This document shows positions 7,581-17,523 of a DNA stretch of 33,230 nucleotides, piece by piece (the first letter of the stretch is position 1; every line of letters begins with the position of its first letter). Source of the DNA: Lactobacillus agrestimuris (GTDB taxonomy: Bacteria; Bacillota; Bacilli; Lactobacillales; Lactobacillaceae); assembly GCF_943193025.1 (NCBI RefSeq), contig NZ_CALPCQ010000022.1, positions 1-33,230 on the forward strand, in the 5' to 3' direction. A program made the translations under genes and the position numbers. The notes beneath the pieces were generated by a model. The model had not been told where the DNA came from. It did no database searches and saw only the letters and a list, made by a program, of their open reading frames with translations.

Positions 7581-10205
7581 ATGAGAGAATACTACCGACA
7601 GCCAAAAGCTGAAGTTTTAAAAGAATTTAAAACTGATAGCAAAGGTTTATCATCTGCTCAAGCTAAAGAAAATCTTGAAAAATTCGGCAAGAATGCTTTA
7701 GTTGAGGGCAAGAAAAAAAGTACCCTTCAAGTATTCTTAGAGCAGTTCAAAGACTTAATGGTTATTATCTTAATCATTGCAGCAATTATTTCTGCTTTTA
7801 CTGGTGAACTTGAAAGTACTTTAGTAATTATTGCAGTTTTAATTTTGAACGCAGTACTCGGAACTGTTCAACATATTAAAGCTGAAAAGTCATTAGAATC
7901 TTTAAAATCGCTTTCTTCTCCAAGCGCAAAAGTTATACGTAATGGTGAAAAGATTGAGATTGATTCTAAAGACGTAGTTCCTGGAGATATCATGCTTCTT
8001 GAAGCTGGTGACATGGTTACTGCGGATGGACGAATCTTGGATAATTATTCACTTCAAGTTAATGAAAGTTCCTTAACTGGTGAATCAACCAATATTGACA
8101 AAGCCGATGTCGATATCGATGAGGAATTACCAATCGGTGACCGTATTAACATGGTTTACTCAAGTTCTTTGGTAACATACGGGCGTGCCAATGTTTTGGT
8201 TACAGAAACTGGAATGAACACTGAAATTGGTAAGATTGCTTCCTTAATGAACGAAACTAAAGAACGTCGTACCCCGCTTCAGGTTTCACTTGATAACTTC
8301 TCATCTAAATTAGCAATTACAATTTTAATTATTTGTGCGGCTGTCTTAGGTTTACAAATCTGGCGTGGCCAACCATTGTTAGATGCCCTCTTATTCGCAG
8401 TTGCCTTAGCCGTAGCTGCAATTCCCGAAGCTTTAAGTTCGATTGTTACAATTGTTCAAGCGATGGGTACTCAAAAAATGGCTAAAGAAAATGCCATTAT
8501 CAAAAACTTGGCTGCTGTTGAATCTTTAGGTTCAGTTTCCGTAATTTGTTCAGATAAAACTGGAACTTTAACTCAAAACAAAATGACCGTTGAAGACATC
8601 TACATTGGCGGTGAAGTTCTTAAGCCAAATCAATTAGACTTAAGTAATCAATTGCACCGCTACTTGCTTTACGATGCAGTCTTAAACAACGATTCAAGTA
8701 TCAAAGACGGTCAAGTAATCGGTGATCCAACTGAATCGGCCTTGCTTGAAATGTATCACCAAGTTCCTGGGATTGACTTAGGCAACAATCAACTTGGTTT
8801 ATCAGAAAAAGATTTACGTGACTTATTAACTCGTCAGCAGGAACTTCCATTTGATTCTGACCGTAAGTTAATGTCAACTAAACACCTTATTCACAACGAA
8901 CCAACTATCTTTGTTAAGGGTGCCATCGATGTTTTACTTGATCGCTGCGTTAACATTCGTATTGGCGATGAAGTTCGCCCAATTACTGACGAGGATAAGA
9001 AGCAAATTTTAACTCAAAACACTCATTTTTCAGAAAATGGTTTACGTGTTTTAACATTTGCTTACAAAGAAAAAAATGATGATTTATCTATCGAAACTGA
9101 AAACGGCTTTACTTTTATTGGTTTGGTTTCTGAAATGGATCCACCAAGACCTGAATCTGTTGCAGCTGTTGCTCGTGCCAAGAAGGCCGGCATCCGTACT
9201 GTTATGATTACTGGTGACCATAAAGTTACTGCTGTCGCAATTGCAAAAAAGATTGGTATTTTCAATGACGGTGATCTTGCCGTAACTGGTTTAGAATTAG
9301 ATAAAATGAGCGATAGTGAACTGGCTGATAAAATTGAAAAAATCGCAGTTTACGCTCGTGTATCACCTGAAAACAAGATTCGAATTGTTAAAGCATGGCA
9401 ACAAAAAGACAAGATTGTTTCCATGACTGGTGATGGTGTTAATGATGCCCCTGCCCTTAAGAAAGCTGATATTGGTGTAGCCATGGGAATTACTGGTACT
9501 GAAGTATCTAAGGATGCTGCCAGCATGATTCTTGCGGATGATAACTTTGCGACTATTATTAAGGCTGTCGCAAATGGACGTACTGTTTTTGAAAATATTA
9601 AGAACGCAATTATGTACCTTCTTTCAGGTAACTTATCTGCAATTATTACTGTATTATTTGCATCAATTGCTGGATTACCAGTTCCATTTGTTGCAGTACA
9701 ACTTTTATTTATTAACTTGGTAACTGACTCACTTCCAGCCCTTGCAATCGGAATGGAGCCAGGAGCCACAGATGTTTTAGATAAAAAGCCACGTGATCCA
9801 AAGATTGGAATTCTTAATAAGAGTTTAGTAAATAAGATTACCCTTCAAGGTATCCTTATCTCTATTGGAGTTATTACTGCTTTCCTATTGGGACTTCAAG
9901 ATAGTCCAGCAGTAGCCACTACAATGGCCTTCTCGACTTTGACTTTTGCTAGATTACTTCACGGATTCAACTGTCGTTCACAACATAGCATCTTTAAGAT
10001 CGGTTTTAAAAATAACTGGTACAGTTTAGCAGCATTCGGTTTAGGTACTTTCCTACTTGCTTTAATCCTTTTTGTTCCTGCTTTACATGGATTATTCGCA
10101 GTTACTCCTTTAGCAATGAATGAATTAATGTGGATTGTAATCCTCGCATTGATTCCAACAATTATTATTCAACTTGTTAAGGTTGCTAATGATAGAAAAT
10201 TATAA
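7581..10205 (+). CDS. P2A-type cation-transporting ATPase (Ca2+/Mn2+ efflux type)
   Basis: An 874-aa P-type ATPase of the plasma membrane. It shows an N-terminal cation-ATPase domain, the actuator motif TGES (166-169), the phosphorylation motif DKTGTLT with Asp at about 325, a nucleotide-binding domain and GDGVNDAP at about 617. The M4 ion-site sequence is IPEALSS instead of IPEGLP; this PEAL form occurs in bacterial calcium pumps such as Listeria LMCA1. About ten membrane helices are present, six of them C-terminal. The start at 7581 is chosen because GGAGG lies at 7571-7575; the upstream ATG at 7569 overlaps that site. Control by a Mn2+-type riboswitch favours Mn2+ (or Ca2+) export, as reported for lactococcal YoaB and pneumococcal MgtA. 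Ion specificity is an inference. Confidence 0.92.
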   Translation: MREYYRQPKAEVLKEFKTDSKGLSSAQAKENLEKFGKNALVEGKKKSTLQVFLEQFKDLMVIILIIAAIISAFTGELESTLVIIAVLILNAVLGTVQHIKAEKSLESLKSLSSPSAKVIRNGEKIEIDSKDVVPGDIMLLEAGDMVTADGRILDNYSLQVNESSLTGESTNIDKADVDIDEELPIGDRINMVYSSSLVTYGRANVLVTETGMNTEIGKIASLMNETKERRTPLQVSLDNFSSKLAITILIICAAVLGLQIWRGQPLLDALLFAVALAVAAIPEALSSIVTIVQAMGTQKMAKENAIIKNLAAVESLGSVSVICSDKTGTLTQNKMTVEDIYIGGEVLKPNQLDLSNQLHRYLLYDAVLNNDSSIKDGQVIGDPTESALLEMYHQVPGIDLGNNQLGLSEKDLRDLLTRQQELPFDSDRKLMSTKHLIHNEPTIFVKGAIDVLLDRCVNIRIGDEVRPITDEDKKQILTQNTHFSENGLRVLTFAYKEKNDDLSIETENGFTFIGLVSEMDPPRPESVAAVARAKKAGIRTVMITGDHKVTAVAIAKKIGIFNDGDLAVTGLELDKMSDSELADKIEKIAVYARVSPENKIRIVKAWQQKDKIVSMTGDGVNDAPALKKADIGVAMGITGTEVSKDAASMILADDNFATIIKAVANGRTVFENIKNAIMYLLSGNLSAIITVLFASIAGLPVPFVAVQLLFINLVTDSLPALAIGMEPGATDVLDKKPRDPKIGILNKSLVNKITLQGILISIGVITAFLLGLQDSPAVATTMAFSTLTFARLLHGFNCRSQHSIFKIGFKNNWYSLAAFGLGTFLLALILFVPALHGLFAVTPLAMNELMWIVILALIPTIIIQLVKVANDRKL

Positions 10206-10218
10206 AATTTAATAATAC

Positions 10219-10261
10219 AAAAATGGTTGAGTTATCCAAAAAAGATATCTCAACCATTTTT
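10219..10261. terminator. Bidirectional terminator between the ATPase and the aldo/keto reductase
   Basis: AAAAATGGTTGAG (10219-10231) pairs with CTCAACCATTTTT (10249-10261), with an inner TATC/GATA extension. The T/A flanks suit termination in both directions, serving the convergent genes on either side. Confidence 0.85.
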
Positions 10262-10281
10262 CTTTATACTAATAATTTTAG

Positions 10282-11148
10282 TTACATCTTACCGCCAAAG
10301 ACTGGAAATACTCCTGCTTGACCATAGTCAACTGGAGTAAACTTCTTAAGCTTATCCATGTCTTCATCGCTGATTTCAAAATCAATTTCAGCATTACTCT
10401 TCATATGGGTCGGATTTGCGGACTTAGGTAAAACAACGCAGTTAAGTTGCCAGTCATAGCGAATACATAATTGAGGAACACTGACACCATATTTCTCCGC
10501 CATCTTATTAATATCAGGATTGTTCAAAGCTGCACCGTGTGCAATTGGTGAGAATGCTTCAACCACAATATCATTTTCTTGACTGTAGTTAATTAGATCC
10601 ATTGGAGTTTCACCGATATGAACCAAAATTTGGTTAACTGCAGGCTTAGTAGAACTATTTTTAATGATGTTGTCTAAGTCTTCCTTTTCAAAACTTGAAA
10701 CACCAATTGTACGAAGCTTACCTTCTTTAACAGCATCTTCCATTGCACGCCAAGCTTCAAGATTACCTTCGAAATGACGATCATTTGATTGATTTACTTC
10801 ATTCCAAGGTTGTGGGTTGTGGATGATCATCATATCAAGATAATCTAAACCCATCTTGTTCAAAGTTTCATCAATTGAAGCCTTAGCATCTTTATAATTC
10901 TTTAATTCTGCAGCAACTTTTGAATTTATAAAGATTTCATCACGTGGAATTCCAGACTTCTTAACGCCTTCGCCTACCCCACGTTCATTTCCATAAGCCT
11001 GAGCAGTGTCAATGTGGCGATAGCCCATATCAATCGCAGCTTCAACAGCTTCCGGAGTTTGAGCATCAGGAATTTCCCAGACACCAAGAGCCATTTTAGG
11101 AATTTTTACACCATTATTCATAGTTAAAGTTTCATCAAAAATAGACAT
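10282..11148 (-). CDS. Aldo/keto reductase (2,5-diketo-gluconate reductase-like)
   Basis: A 288-aa cytosolic NAD(P)H-dependent carbonyl reductase. The AKR tetrad is visible: D47 and Y52 (HIDTAQAYGNE), K77 (INSKV) and H110 (MMIIHNPQPW). The C-terminal cofactor-binding stretch VVLPKSANPTHMKSN contains the family's KS..P..N pattern for the NADP phosphate. Length is typical. An AAAGGA ribosome binding site precedes the ATG. It lies 97 bp after the luciferase-like gene on the same strand and has its own promoter candidate. Substrate unknown; such genes in lactobacilli probably reduce aldehydes or short dicarbonyls. Confidence 0.92.
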   Translation of the reverse strand: MSIFDETLTMNNGVKIPKMALGVWEIPDAQTPEAVEAAIDMGYRHIDTAQAYGNERGVGEGVKKSGIPRDEIFINSKVAAELKNYKDAKASIDETLNKMGLDYLDMMIIHNPQPWNEVNQSNDRHFEGNLEAWRAMEDAVKEGKLRTIGVSSFEKEDLDNIIKNSSTKPAVNQILVHIGETPMDLINYSQENDIVVEAFSPIAHGAALNNPDINKMAEKYGVSVPQLCIRYDWQLNCVVLPKSANPTHMKSNAEIDFEISDEDMDKLKKFTPVDYGQAGVFPVFGGKM

Positions 11149-11170
11149 CGAATCATTCCTTTCTTCATTA

Positions 11171-11199
11171 ACTATATTTTAAAGAAAAAAGGAGATCAA
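11171..11199 (-). promoter_or_regulatory. Promoter of the aldo/keto reductase gene
   Basis: Minus strand: -35 TTGATC (11199-11194), 17-nt spacer, -10 TATAGT (11176-11171), ending 22 nt before the ATG. A short palindrome GTCTAAGAC lies just upstream of the -35 (11201-11209) and could be an operator. Confidence 0.55.
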
Positions 11200-11245
11200 T
11201 GTCTAAGACCTTGTTTGTATTGATTTCTATAACTTAAATGTATAA

Positions 11246-12298
11246 CTATTTGTTCAAATCATTAATTACTTCACTAAACATCTTATATGACTTCAACCAT
11301 TTCTTCTCATCATAAATATAAGTATTAACCATTAATTCATCAAAATGCACCTTTAAACTTAGACGTTTAATTTGCTCTTTGACTTCTTCTTTTGTGCCAA
11401 TAACGGTTAAGGCGCCCATCTCTTTTACAATTGCCTTTTCCCTACCAATGATATCCTCTGATTCAAATGCTACTGGACCAAAATTAGGAACATATCTAGC
11501 CTTAATATAATCGTGCCAAATCTGATCTTCTGACTCAACTGGTTTCGGCAATAATTTTTCACCTTGCCCAGTTACAATATTTAGCATTTGTTGAGTCTGA
11601 GTTGTAGACAGATATTTTGCTTCTTCATGCGTATCTGCTAAATAAGCATTAATTCCAACGATAGTATAAGGTTTATCTAAGAATCTAGATGGTTTAAATT
11701 CGTCTTGATAAATCTTAACTGCTTTAATTAATTGTGCCGGCGCAAAGTGTGATGCAAAAGCATATGGCAAACCAAGTTTTGCTGCTAAATGCGCACTGTC
11801 AGTACTTGACCCTAAAATATAAATTGGAATATCAGCTCCAGCTGCCGGATACGCATGAACGTTTAATGTGTCATCAAAGTATCCTTGAAGTTCTTCAATA
11901 TCATTTTCAAAATTATTTTGTGCATGAAAATTTTCTTTTCGAATAGCTTGAGCAGTTTTTATATCAGTTCCTGGAGCACGACCTAATCCTAAATTTACAC
12001 GTCCTGGATACATTCTTTCCAGCATTCCATATTGCTCGGAAACAATATAAGGCGTGTGATTAGGAAGCATAACTCCACCTGACCCAACTTGAATAGTCTT
12101 TGTCTTATCTAATGTTTTTTCAATTAATAATTGTGTTGCTGAACTAGCAAAAATTTTTGCATTATGATGTTCAGCAATCCAGTACCTAGTGTAGCCCCAC
12201 TCTTCTGCTTTCTGGGCTAAATCAACCATTTCTTGATAAGCCTTTTGATAACCATCTTCAGTTTTTATAGGTACCAAATTTAAGATTGAGTATTTCAT
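11246..12298 (-). CDS. Luciferase-like FMN-dependent oxidoreductase (MsnO8 type)
   Basis: A 350-aa member of the bacterial luciferase-like monooxygenase family. Recognisable stretches are RYWIAEHHN near residue 40, QVGSGGVMLPNHTPY, EQYGMLERMYPGRVNLGLGRAPGT and YILGSSTDSAHLAAKLGLPYAFASHF. These form the TIM-barrel FMN site of the MsnO8/YceB branch. It would use reduced flavin and oxygen, or act as a reductase in an anaerobic setting; the substrate is unknown. A GAGGT ribosome binding site precedes the ATG. It follows patA on the same strand, but a strong promoter with an inverted repeat separates them, so it is probably regulated independently, perhaps by an electrophile sensor. Confidence 0.9.
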   Translation of the reverse strand: MKYSILNLVPIKTEDGYQKAYQEMVDLAQKAEEWGYTRYWIAEHHNAKIFASSATQLLIEKTLDKTKTIQVGSGGVMLPNHTPYIVSEQYGMLERMYPGRVNLGLGRAPGTDIKTAQAIRKENFHAQNNFENDIEELQGYFDDTLNVHAYPAAGADIPIYILGSSTDSAHLAAKLGLPYAFASHFAPAQLIKAVKIYQDEFKPSRFLDKPYTIVGINAYLADTHEEAKYLSTTQTQQMLNIVTGQGEKLLPKPVESEDQIWHDYIKARYVPNFGPVAFESEDIIGREKAIVKEMGALTVIGTKEEVKEQIKRLSLKVHFDELMVNTYIYDEKKWLKSYKMFSEVINDLNK

Positions 12299-12326
12299 TT
12301 TTACCTCACTAATTCAAAAAATCATA

Positions 12327-12369
12327 ACTTACTTATCGTAAGTATATATCCTTTGAAAAAGTAAGTAAA
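12327..12369 (-). promoter_or_regulatory. Promoter with overlapping inverted repeat before the luciferase-like gene
   Basis: Minus strand: -35 TTTACT (12369-12364), 17-nt spacer, -10 TATACT (12346-12341). The -10 overlaps nested inverted repeats: TACTTA-TCG-TAAGTA (12330-12344) and ACTTAC-N5-GTAAGT (12327-12343). TTAC/GTAA repeats of this form resemble HxlR/DUF24 (YodB, CatR) repressor sites, so repression by a redox or electrophile sensor is plausible. No such regulator gene lies in the window. Confidence 0.6.
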
Positions 12370-12395
12370 GAAAAAGTAATATACTTTAATTTTTC

Positions 12396-13562
12396 TTAAT
12401 TCAAAAATTCTGCAAGTCGCTTCATTGCTTCATGCAAATTCTCATCACTTGAGGCATAAGACATTCTCACATATCCGTCTCCACCAGGACCAAAAGCACT
12501 ACCTGGAGTTAAACCAACTTTCTTATCAAATGCCAAATCCAGGGCAAATTTCATATCGTCTTTACCATATTTTTCTGGAATTTTGGCAAAAATATAGAAC
12601 GCTCCTTCAGGCTTTACAGTTTCCATGCCCATTTTATTGAGTTCTTCCAAAACAAAATCACGACGTTTTCTATAAACTTCTCTATACTTCTTCGGATCAT
12701 CCAAACCATTTTCTAATGCTTCAATTGCTGCTGCTTGAGAGGAATCATTAGTAGTGGTAACCAAAAGTCCATGTACTTTACTAATCTCAGCCATGATTTC
12801 GGCAGGACCAGCAATATAGCCAATCCGGTAACCGGTCATAGCATGCGATTTAGAAAGACCTGAAATATAAATTGCTCTTTCTGGAATCATTGAAGCAATT
12901 GAATAATGATCAACACCATATGTTAATTCACTATAAATTTCATCAGTAATGACATATAAATGATTATCTTTAATAACCTTCGCAAGTGCTTGTATTTCTT
13001 CTTTTGAATATTCAACCCCAGTTGGATTAGTTGGATAATTCAAAATCACAGCCTTTACTTCTGGGTTTTCATTAATAGTCTCTTGTAGTTTTTGAGGGGT
13101 AAGTTTAAAACCATCTTCGGAAGTATTCATTAATACGTATGAGGTATTGGCCAAAGTAGCCGCAGGCCAGTAAAGCGAGAAAACTGGTGTAGGAATAGCT
13201 ACCTTATCTTCTGGATTAGTAATCGCAAATAAAACTGCATTAATTGCCTCTGTTGCACCAACGGTAACAGCTACTTCTGTTTCAGGATCATAATCAACGC
13301 CAGTTTTTTGCTTTAAATAATTACTAATGGCTTTTCTTAACTCTAATTTTCCCTTTTGTGGAGCATAATGAGAATCATTATCTTCAATACTTTTAATTGC
13401 TGCTTTTTTGACATGCTCTGGAGTATTCATGTCTGGCTCACCTAAAGTTAACTTAATAATCCCAGGAATTGCTGAAACTTTATTATCAAAAATTCTAATT
13501 CCTGAAGCTTTCAAGTTAGCAATTTTTTTACTGTAGTCCAAGTCATTAGCTAATTGAGGCAT
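12396..13562 (-). CDS. patA: N-acetyl-LL-diaminopimelate aminotransferase (PatA-like)
   Basis: A 388-aa class I fold type I PLP aminotransferase. The PLP-binding lysine is K238 in SGLSKSHAMTGYRIGY. Other family residues are YPTNPTG at 176-182 and D207 in ITDEIYSEL. It would transfer an amino group from glutamate to N-acetyl-2-amino-6-oxopimelate. This substrate is inferred from position: it is the last gene of the lysine operon, and this pathway step has no other candidate in the window. By sequence alone it could be a general aromatic/aspartate aminotransferase. It starts 25 nt after asd, with an AAGGA site. No clear intrinsic terminator follows. Confidence 0.88.
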   Translation of the reverse strand: MPQLANDLDYSKKIANLKASGIRIFDNKVSAIPGIIKLTLGEPDMNTPEHVKKAAIKSIEDNDSHYAPQKGKLELRKAISNYLKQKTGVDYDPETEVAVTVGATEAINAVLFAITNPEDKVAIPTPVFSLYWPAATLANTSYVLMNTSEDGFKLTPQKLQETINENPEVKAVILNYPTNPTGVEYSKEEIQALAKVIKDNHLYVITDEIYSELTYGVDHYSIASMIPERAIYISGLSKSHAMTGYRIGYIAGPAEIMAEISKVHGLLVTTTNDSSQAAAIEALENGLDDPKKYREVYRKRRDFVLEELNKMGMETVKPEGAFYIFAKIPEKYGKDDMKFALDLAFDKKVGLTPGSAFGPGGDGYVRMSYASSDENLHEAMKRLAEFLN

Positions 13563-13586
13563 TGTGATCCTTCTTTCTTTTTATAA

Positions 13587-14645
13587 TTAGATTAAATCCA
13601 TCTTTACCAAGTATTCTGCATTTTCTACGGTATTCCATGCAGCACCCTTTAATAAATTATCTGCGACCACCCACATATTGAACGCACCTGGATTTTCATA
13701 GTCTGGACGAATTCTTCCGACAAAAGTTTCTCGTTTACCTGTTGCATTAATCGGTTGTGGGTAAATTTGATTTTTAATATCATCTTCAAGCACAACTCCA
13801 GGGAAACTAGCAACAGCATCCATAATATCTTGAGCAGTTGCACTTTCATCTTCAACGGTAAAGTAGACACTTTCACCGTGAGAAATTGGCACTGGAACAC
13901 GGACACAAGTTGCCGTCACCTTGATGTCCTTGGCATTCATATCATTTAGCATGATCTTCTTAGTTTCATGAATCATCTTCCATTCTTCATGAGAATAACC
14001 GCTATCTTCTAAAACATCGATTTGTGGTAAGAGATTAAATGCTAAAGGATAATGCTTCTTGTCGCCTTTAGTTGGCAAAATATGTGCATCTGCTTGCATA
14101 TCTTTTCCATCTAAATAATCCTGACTTTCTTTTTTAAGTTCATCAATTGCTGCTTGACCAGCACCTGAAGCAGCTTGATAAGTAGAAACAATAATTTGTT
14201 TCAAGCCAAACTTTCTTCTAATTGGTTCAAGTGCCATTACCATTTGAATAGTTGAACAATTAGGGTTAGCAATAATACCGTGGTGATTTTTTAATGCTTC
14301 TGGATTTACTTCTGGCACTACTAATGGCACATCTTCATCCATTCTAAAGGCGCTAGTATTGTCAACACAAACTGCACCGCGCTTAACGGCTTCTGGTAAA
14401 AATTTTTTTGACACCGCTCCACCAGCTGAAGATAATACTAAATCAACTCCGTCAAAAGATTCTGGCGTTGTTTCTTCAACAACTAAGTCTTGATCTCTAA
14501 ATTTTAAAGTTGTTCCGGCTGAGCGACTTGATGCAAGGAGCTTTACACTCTTAACTGGAATCGTTGACTTAGCCAATTGATCAATCATTCTTCTACCTAC
14601 CGCTCCGGTAGCACCTAAAATTGCTACATTATATTCTCTACTCAT
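13587..14645 (-). CDS. asd: Aspartate-semialdehyde dehydrogenase
   Basis: A 352-aa NADP-dependent enzyme converting aspartyl phosphate to aspartate semialdehyde, the second step of the lysine pathway. It has the N-terminal dinucleotide motif GATGAVG (11-17), the catalytic cysteine C130 in NPNCSTIQM and the AASGAGQAA segment. Length and motifs fit the Gram-positive type. AGGGGAT precedes the ATG. It lies 16 nt after dapB and 24 nt before patA in the L-box operon, so it is probably repressed by lysine. Asd is also the branch point toward threonine and methionine, so lysine control here could affect those branches unless another copy exists elsewhere. Confidence 0.95.
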   Translation of the reverse strand: MSREYNVAILGATGAVGRRMIDQLAKSTIPVKSVKLLASSRSAGTTLKFRDQDLVVEETTPESFDGVDLVLSSAGGAVSKKFLPEAVKRGAVCVDNTSAFRMDEDVPLVVPEVNPEALKNHHGIIANPNCSTIQMVMALEPIRRKFGLKQIIVSTYQAASGAGQAAIDELKKESQDYLDGKDMQADAHILPTKGDKKHYPLAFNLLPQIDVLEDSGYSHEEWKMIHETKKIMLNDMNAKDIKVTATCVRVPVPISHGESVYFTVEDESATAQDIMDAVASFPGVVLEDDIKNQIYPQPINATGKRETFVGRIRPDYENPGAFNMWVVADNLLKGAAWNTVENAEYLVKMDLI

Positions 14646-14661
14646 TTTTTATATCCCCTAT

Positions 14662-15441
14662 TTACAAAATATTCTCAAGTCCAACAATCAACTCATTCAA
14701 TTGATCAACTTTTTCTAAAGCTACTTTTACTCCGCTCATAAAGCTGTCACGATCAAAAGAATCTTGCCGAATTGTTAATGCTTCACCAGGACCGCCAAAC
14801 AAAACTTGCTCATGAGCAATATAGCCTGGTAAACGAACCGAATGAATTTTAATTCCCTGGTAATCTCCTCCGCGAACACCCTTTAAGCTTTCTTCTTCAT
14901 CAGGGGCAGTCTCATGTGCTGGGCGATTTTCACTTATCAGCTTAGCAGTTGCCAAAGCTGTTCCAGAAGGTGCATCTTTTTTATCAGCATGATGCATTTC
15001 GATGATTTCAACATCTGGGAAATATTTTGCTGCTTCCTGAGCAAACTTCATAAGAAGAACGGCCGACATTCCAAAGTTAGGAGCAATTAGGCCTCCAATA
15101 TTTTTTTCTTTCGATAAACTAATTAACTCTGCTTCTTGTTCATCTGTTAAACCAGTTGTACCAACAATTGGTGAAATATGATGATTTATTGCAAACTTTA
15201 CATTTTCATAAACCGCGCTTGGAGTGGTGAAATCGATCCAAATATCAGCAACATTATCAGGAATTTCATTTAATGAAGTGAAAGTTTTTGCACTTTTTGA
15301 AAGATTAAAGTTTGCTAGATTATCAATCTCCCGTGGTGCTAAGCCTGCTACTATTTCAAAGCCATCCATTTTATTTACTAAATTGACAGCCTTTTGTCCC
15401 ATAGCACCTGTGAAACCAGCAATTAAAACTCTTTTAGTCAT
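14662..15441 (-). CDS. dapB: 4-hydroxy-tetrahydrodipicolinate reductase
   Basis: A 259-aa NAD(P)H-dependent reductase producing tetrahydrodipicolinate. It begins with the Rossmann motif GFTGAMG (9-15). The family signature [16 protein letters not shown] at 148-163 contains the catalytic His (150/151) and the substrate-binding Lys154 and SGT. Its start overlaps the dapA stop by 8 nt, with the GGAAGGA ribosome binding site inside dapA, so the two are translationally coupled. Length is typical and the gene appears intact. Confidence 0.95.
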   Translation of the reverse strand: MTKRVLIAGFTGAMGQKAVNLVNKMDGFEIVAGLAPREIDNLANFNLSKSAKTFTSLNEIPDNVADIWIDFTTPSAVYENVKFAINHHISPIVGTTGLTDEQEAELISLSKEKNIGGLIAPNFGMSAVLLMKFAQEAAKYFPDVEIIEMHHADKKDAPSGTALATAKLISENRPAHETAPDEEESLKGVRGGDYQGIKIHSVRLPGYIAHEQVLFGGPGEALTIRQDSFDRDSFMSGVKVALEKVDQLNELIVGLENIL

Positions 15442-16369
15442 TTTCTAATTCCTTCCCTAAATCTAAGGTCAATTCATGCGATAATGCATCATCTGCCAAG
15501 CCTAAGTTTTGAGCTAAAGCAACTTTTTCTTCATTATTTAAACTTACAAGCGGCAATCTGCATCCCCCAGTACTAAAACCTTGCGCATTAAGTACTGCTT
15601 TAACTGGTGATGGAGATGGATACATGAATAATGCTTGCATTCTAGGTGTTAACCAACGTTGAATCTTAGCGGCCTTTGGATAATTTCCAGCATAAAGTGA
15701 ATCAAACATTTGACGCATTTCTTTGGTATAAATATGACTAGCAACTGAAATCACGCCCGTTGCACCCAGGAGCCTTGCAGGCAAAGCTTGAGTATCTTCA
15801 CCGGTAAAGACCTCAAAATCATCATCTTTATTTTCAATAATATATTCAAGTTCTTCAAGAGATGCACATTGCTTAATCCCTTTAATATTCTTTAAATGAG
15901 ATAGTTGCACGATGGTTTCTTTTTCCATCTTAACGCCGGTTCTACCTGGAATGTTGTAAATTAAAATTGGCATCTTTGTCTGATCATTTACCGCTGAAAA
16001 ATGGGCAACCATACTGCGTTGATTAGGCTTGTTATATGGTGGAACAACAACTAAGGCGTAATCAATTCCTGAAATCTCAGCAACTTCATTAGTGAATTTA
16101 ATGGTTTCAGCTGTATTGTTACTACCGGTTCCCGCAATTACCACGGCTCTGCCATCAACGATTTGACCAAACTTTTGATAAAGTTCAATCTTCTCGTCAT
16201 GTGTTAAAGTTGGAGTTTCACCAGTTGTACCGCCAATCACGAATCCGTTACAACCTAAATCAATTAAATGATTAGTTAGTTTTTTCAAACTAGCAAAGTC
16301 AATCTTTTTATTTTCATCAAATGGCGTTACAATTGCCGTTACTAAATCTGCATCAGTTAAATTCACCAT
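15434..16369 (-). CDS. dapA: 4-hydroxy-tetrahydrodipicolinate synthase
   Basis: A 311-aa TIM-barrel class I aldolase condensing pyruvate with aspartate semialdehyde, the committed step to lysine. It shows [15 protein letters not shown] (46-60), the catalytic Tyr138 in YNIPGRTG and the Schiff-base Lys166 in GIKQCAS. The start lies 1 nt after the deacetylase stop codon, with GGAG inside the end of that gene. It overlaps dapB by 8 nt. Gram-positive DapA is often insensitive to lysine feedback, so the riboswitch may be the main control here (inference). Confidence 0.95.
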   Translation of the reverse strand: MVNLTDADLVTAIVTPFDENKKIDFASLKKLTNHLIDLGCNGFVIGGTTGETPTLTHDEKIELYQKFGQIVDGRAVVIAGTGSNNTAETIKFTNEVAEISGIDYALVVVPPYNKPNQRSMVAHFSAVNDQTKMPILIYNIPGRTGVKMEKETIVQLSHLKNIKGIKQCASLEELEYIIENKDDDFEVFTGEDTQALPARLLGATGVISVASHIYTKEMRQMFDSLYAGNYPKAAKIQRWLTPRMQALFMYPSPSPVKAVLNAQGFSTGGCRLPLVSLNNEEKVALAQNLGLADDALSHELTLDLGKELEND

Positions 16370-16370
16370 T

Positions 16371-17522
16371 TTAGTTCTCCATTCTATTAATCAAGAAACC
16401 TTTAATTGCTTCAATACCTTTTTGAATACTTTTTTCATCTGGATTAAGTGTCGCCGAGTGAAGTTGCGAATCATCCCCTACCCCAAGCCAAAACATGGTT
16501 CCAGGAAACTTAGCAAGTAAAAAGCCAAAATCTTCACCGGTCATCTTTGGAGCTGTTTCAATATATTCAACTTCAGGATTATTCTTCATATAAGAAATAA
16601 AGTTCTTTGTTAATTCGGGATTATTTTCAACTGGCCAATATCCACCTTGATTCAAATCCAAATTAACTTCCATATTAAAACTTTTTGCTATTCCCTCACA
16701 GACATCCCTTAGTCGTTGATCAATCTCTAAAATCATCTTTTGAGTTAAACCACGAATTGTTCCTTCAATTCTTGCACGACCCGCAATTACATTTCTGATC
16801 GTGCCCGCTTCAACCTTTCCTAAAGTAATTACTCCACTTTGAATAGGATCAATGCTTCTAGAGATAATGGTTTGAATTTGCATTATTAATGAAGACATTG
16901 CCACAACAGTATCATTTGCATTTTGCGGAAAAGCTGCATGACCACCTTTACCAATCAAATCAATATTTACTTCAGTAGTTCCTGCAAATAAGGTGCCCAT
17001 TCTACAGCCGATACTTCCAGCAGGTAATTCTGGATTATCATGAAGACCATAGAATTCATCAGGTTTAAATTCTCCTTGAAAAATTTCTTTTTCATATGCC
17101 AGCATACCGCCACTTTCACTTTCTTCGGCCGGTTGGAAAAAGAAAAGCAAATTATCTTTTGGTTGATTTTCACTGAAATAACTAAGTAGACCTAATGCGA
17201 CAGTCATATGAATATCATGTCCACAAGCATGCATTACACCAGGATGTTTCGAAGCAAAAGCTAAACCTGTTTTTTCTTCAACAGGAAGAGCATCAATATC
17301 AGTTCTGTAGCCAATTGTTCTTTGCGAGTTACTTCCTTTAACTAATACCAAGATTGCAGTTGGTAATTCTTTGGGAACTTTGATCTTTAAAAATTCTTGA
17401 TTTAGTCCTTGAATAACCTGCATTAAATATCCGTAAGTTTCTTTTTCTTGCAGAGCTAATTCAGGTATTTCATGTAAATGTCTTCTTATCTTTATTAATT
17501 GTTCTTCATTTAAAACTGACAT
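16371..17522 (-). CDS. dapL: N-acetyldiaminopimelate deacetylase (M20 family)
   Basis: A 383-aa M20D metallo-amidohydrolase removing acetate from N-acetyl-LL-diaminopimelate. Features are [12 protein letters not shown] (72-83), the metal-binding HACGHDIHM (98-106), [10 protein letters not shown] (131-140), the dimerisation segment [10 protein letters not shown] and late TGEDFG. Related enzymes act on hippurate or N-acetyl amino acids; the lysine role is inferred from its place between dapH and dapA. The symbol follows Bacillus usage (ykuR/dapL) and must not be confused with the LL-DAP aminotransferase DapL. One base separates it from each neighbour, and its ribosome binding site is weak, so it probably depends on translational coupling from dapH. 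Confidence 0.9.
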   Translation of the reverse strand: MSVLNEEQLIKIRRHLHEIPELALQEKETYGYLMQVIQGLNQEFLKIKVPKELPTAILVLVKGSNSQRTIGYRTDIDALPVEEKTGLAFASKHPGVMHACGHDIHMTVALGLLSYFSENQPKDNLLFFFQPAEESESGGMLAYEKEIFQGEFKPDEFYGLHDNPELPAGSIGCRMGTLFAGTTEVNIDLIGKGGHAAFPQNANDTVVAMSSLIMQIQTIISRSIDPIQSGVITLGKVEAGTIRNVIAGRARIEGTIRGLTQKMILEIDQRLRDVCEGIAKSFNMEVNLDLNQGGYWPVENNPELTKNFISYMKNNPEVEYIETAPKMTGEDFGFLLAKFPGTMFWLGVGDDSQLHSATLNPDEKSIQKGIEAIKGFLINRMEN

Positions 17523-17523
17523 T

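Noticed and set aside
9350-9769. 139-codon open frame antisense to the ATPase
   Set aside because: It mirrors strongly conserved ATPase sequence, has no plausible start signal and no recognisable domain.
11199-11237. 12-residue plus-strand frame (MSKTLFVLISIT) behind AAAGGAG
   Set aside because: It overlaps the aldo/keto reductase promoter on the opposite strand; too short and without a recognisable promoter.
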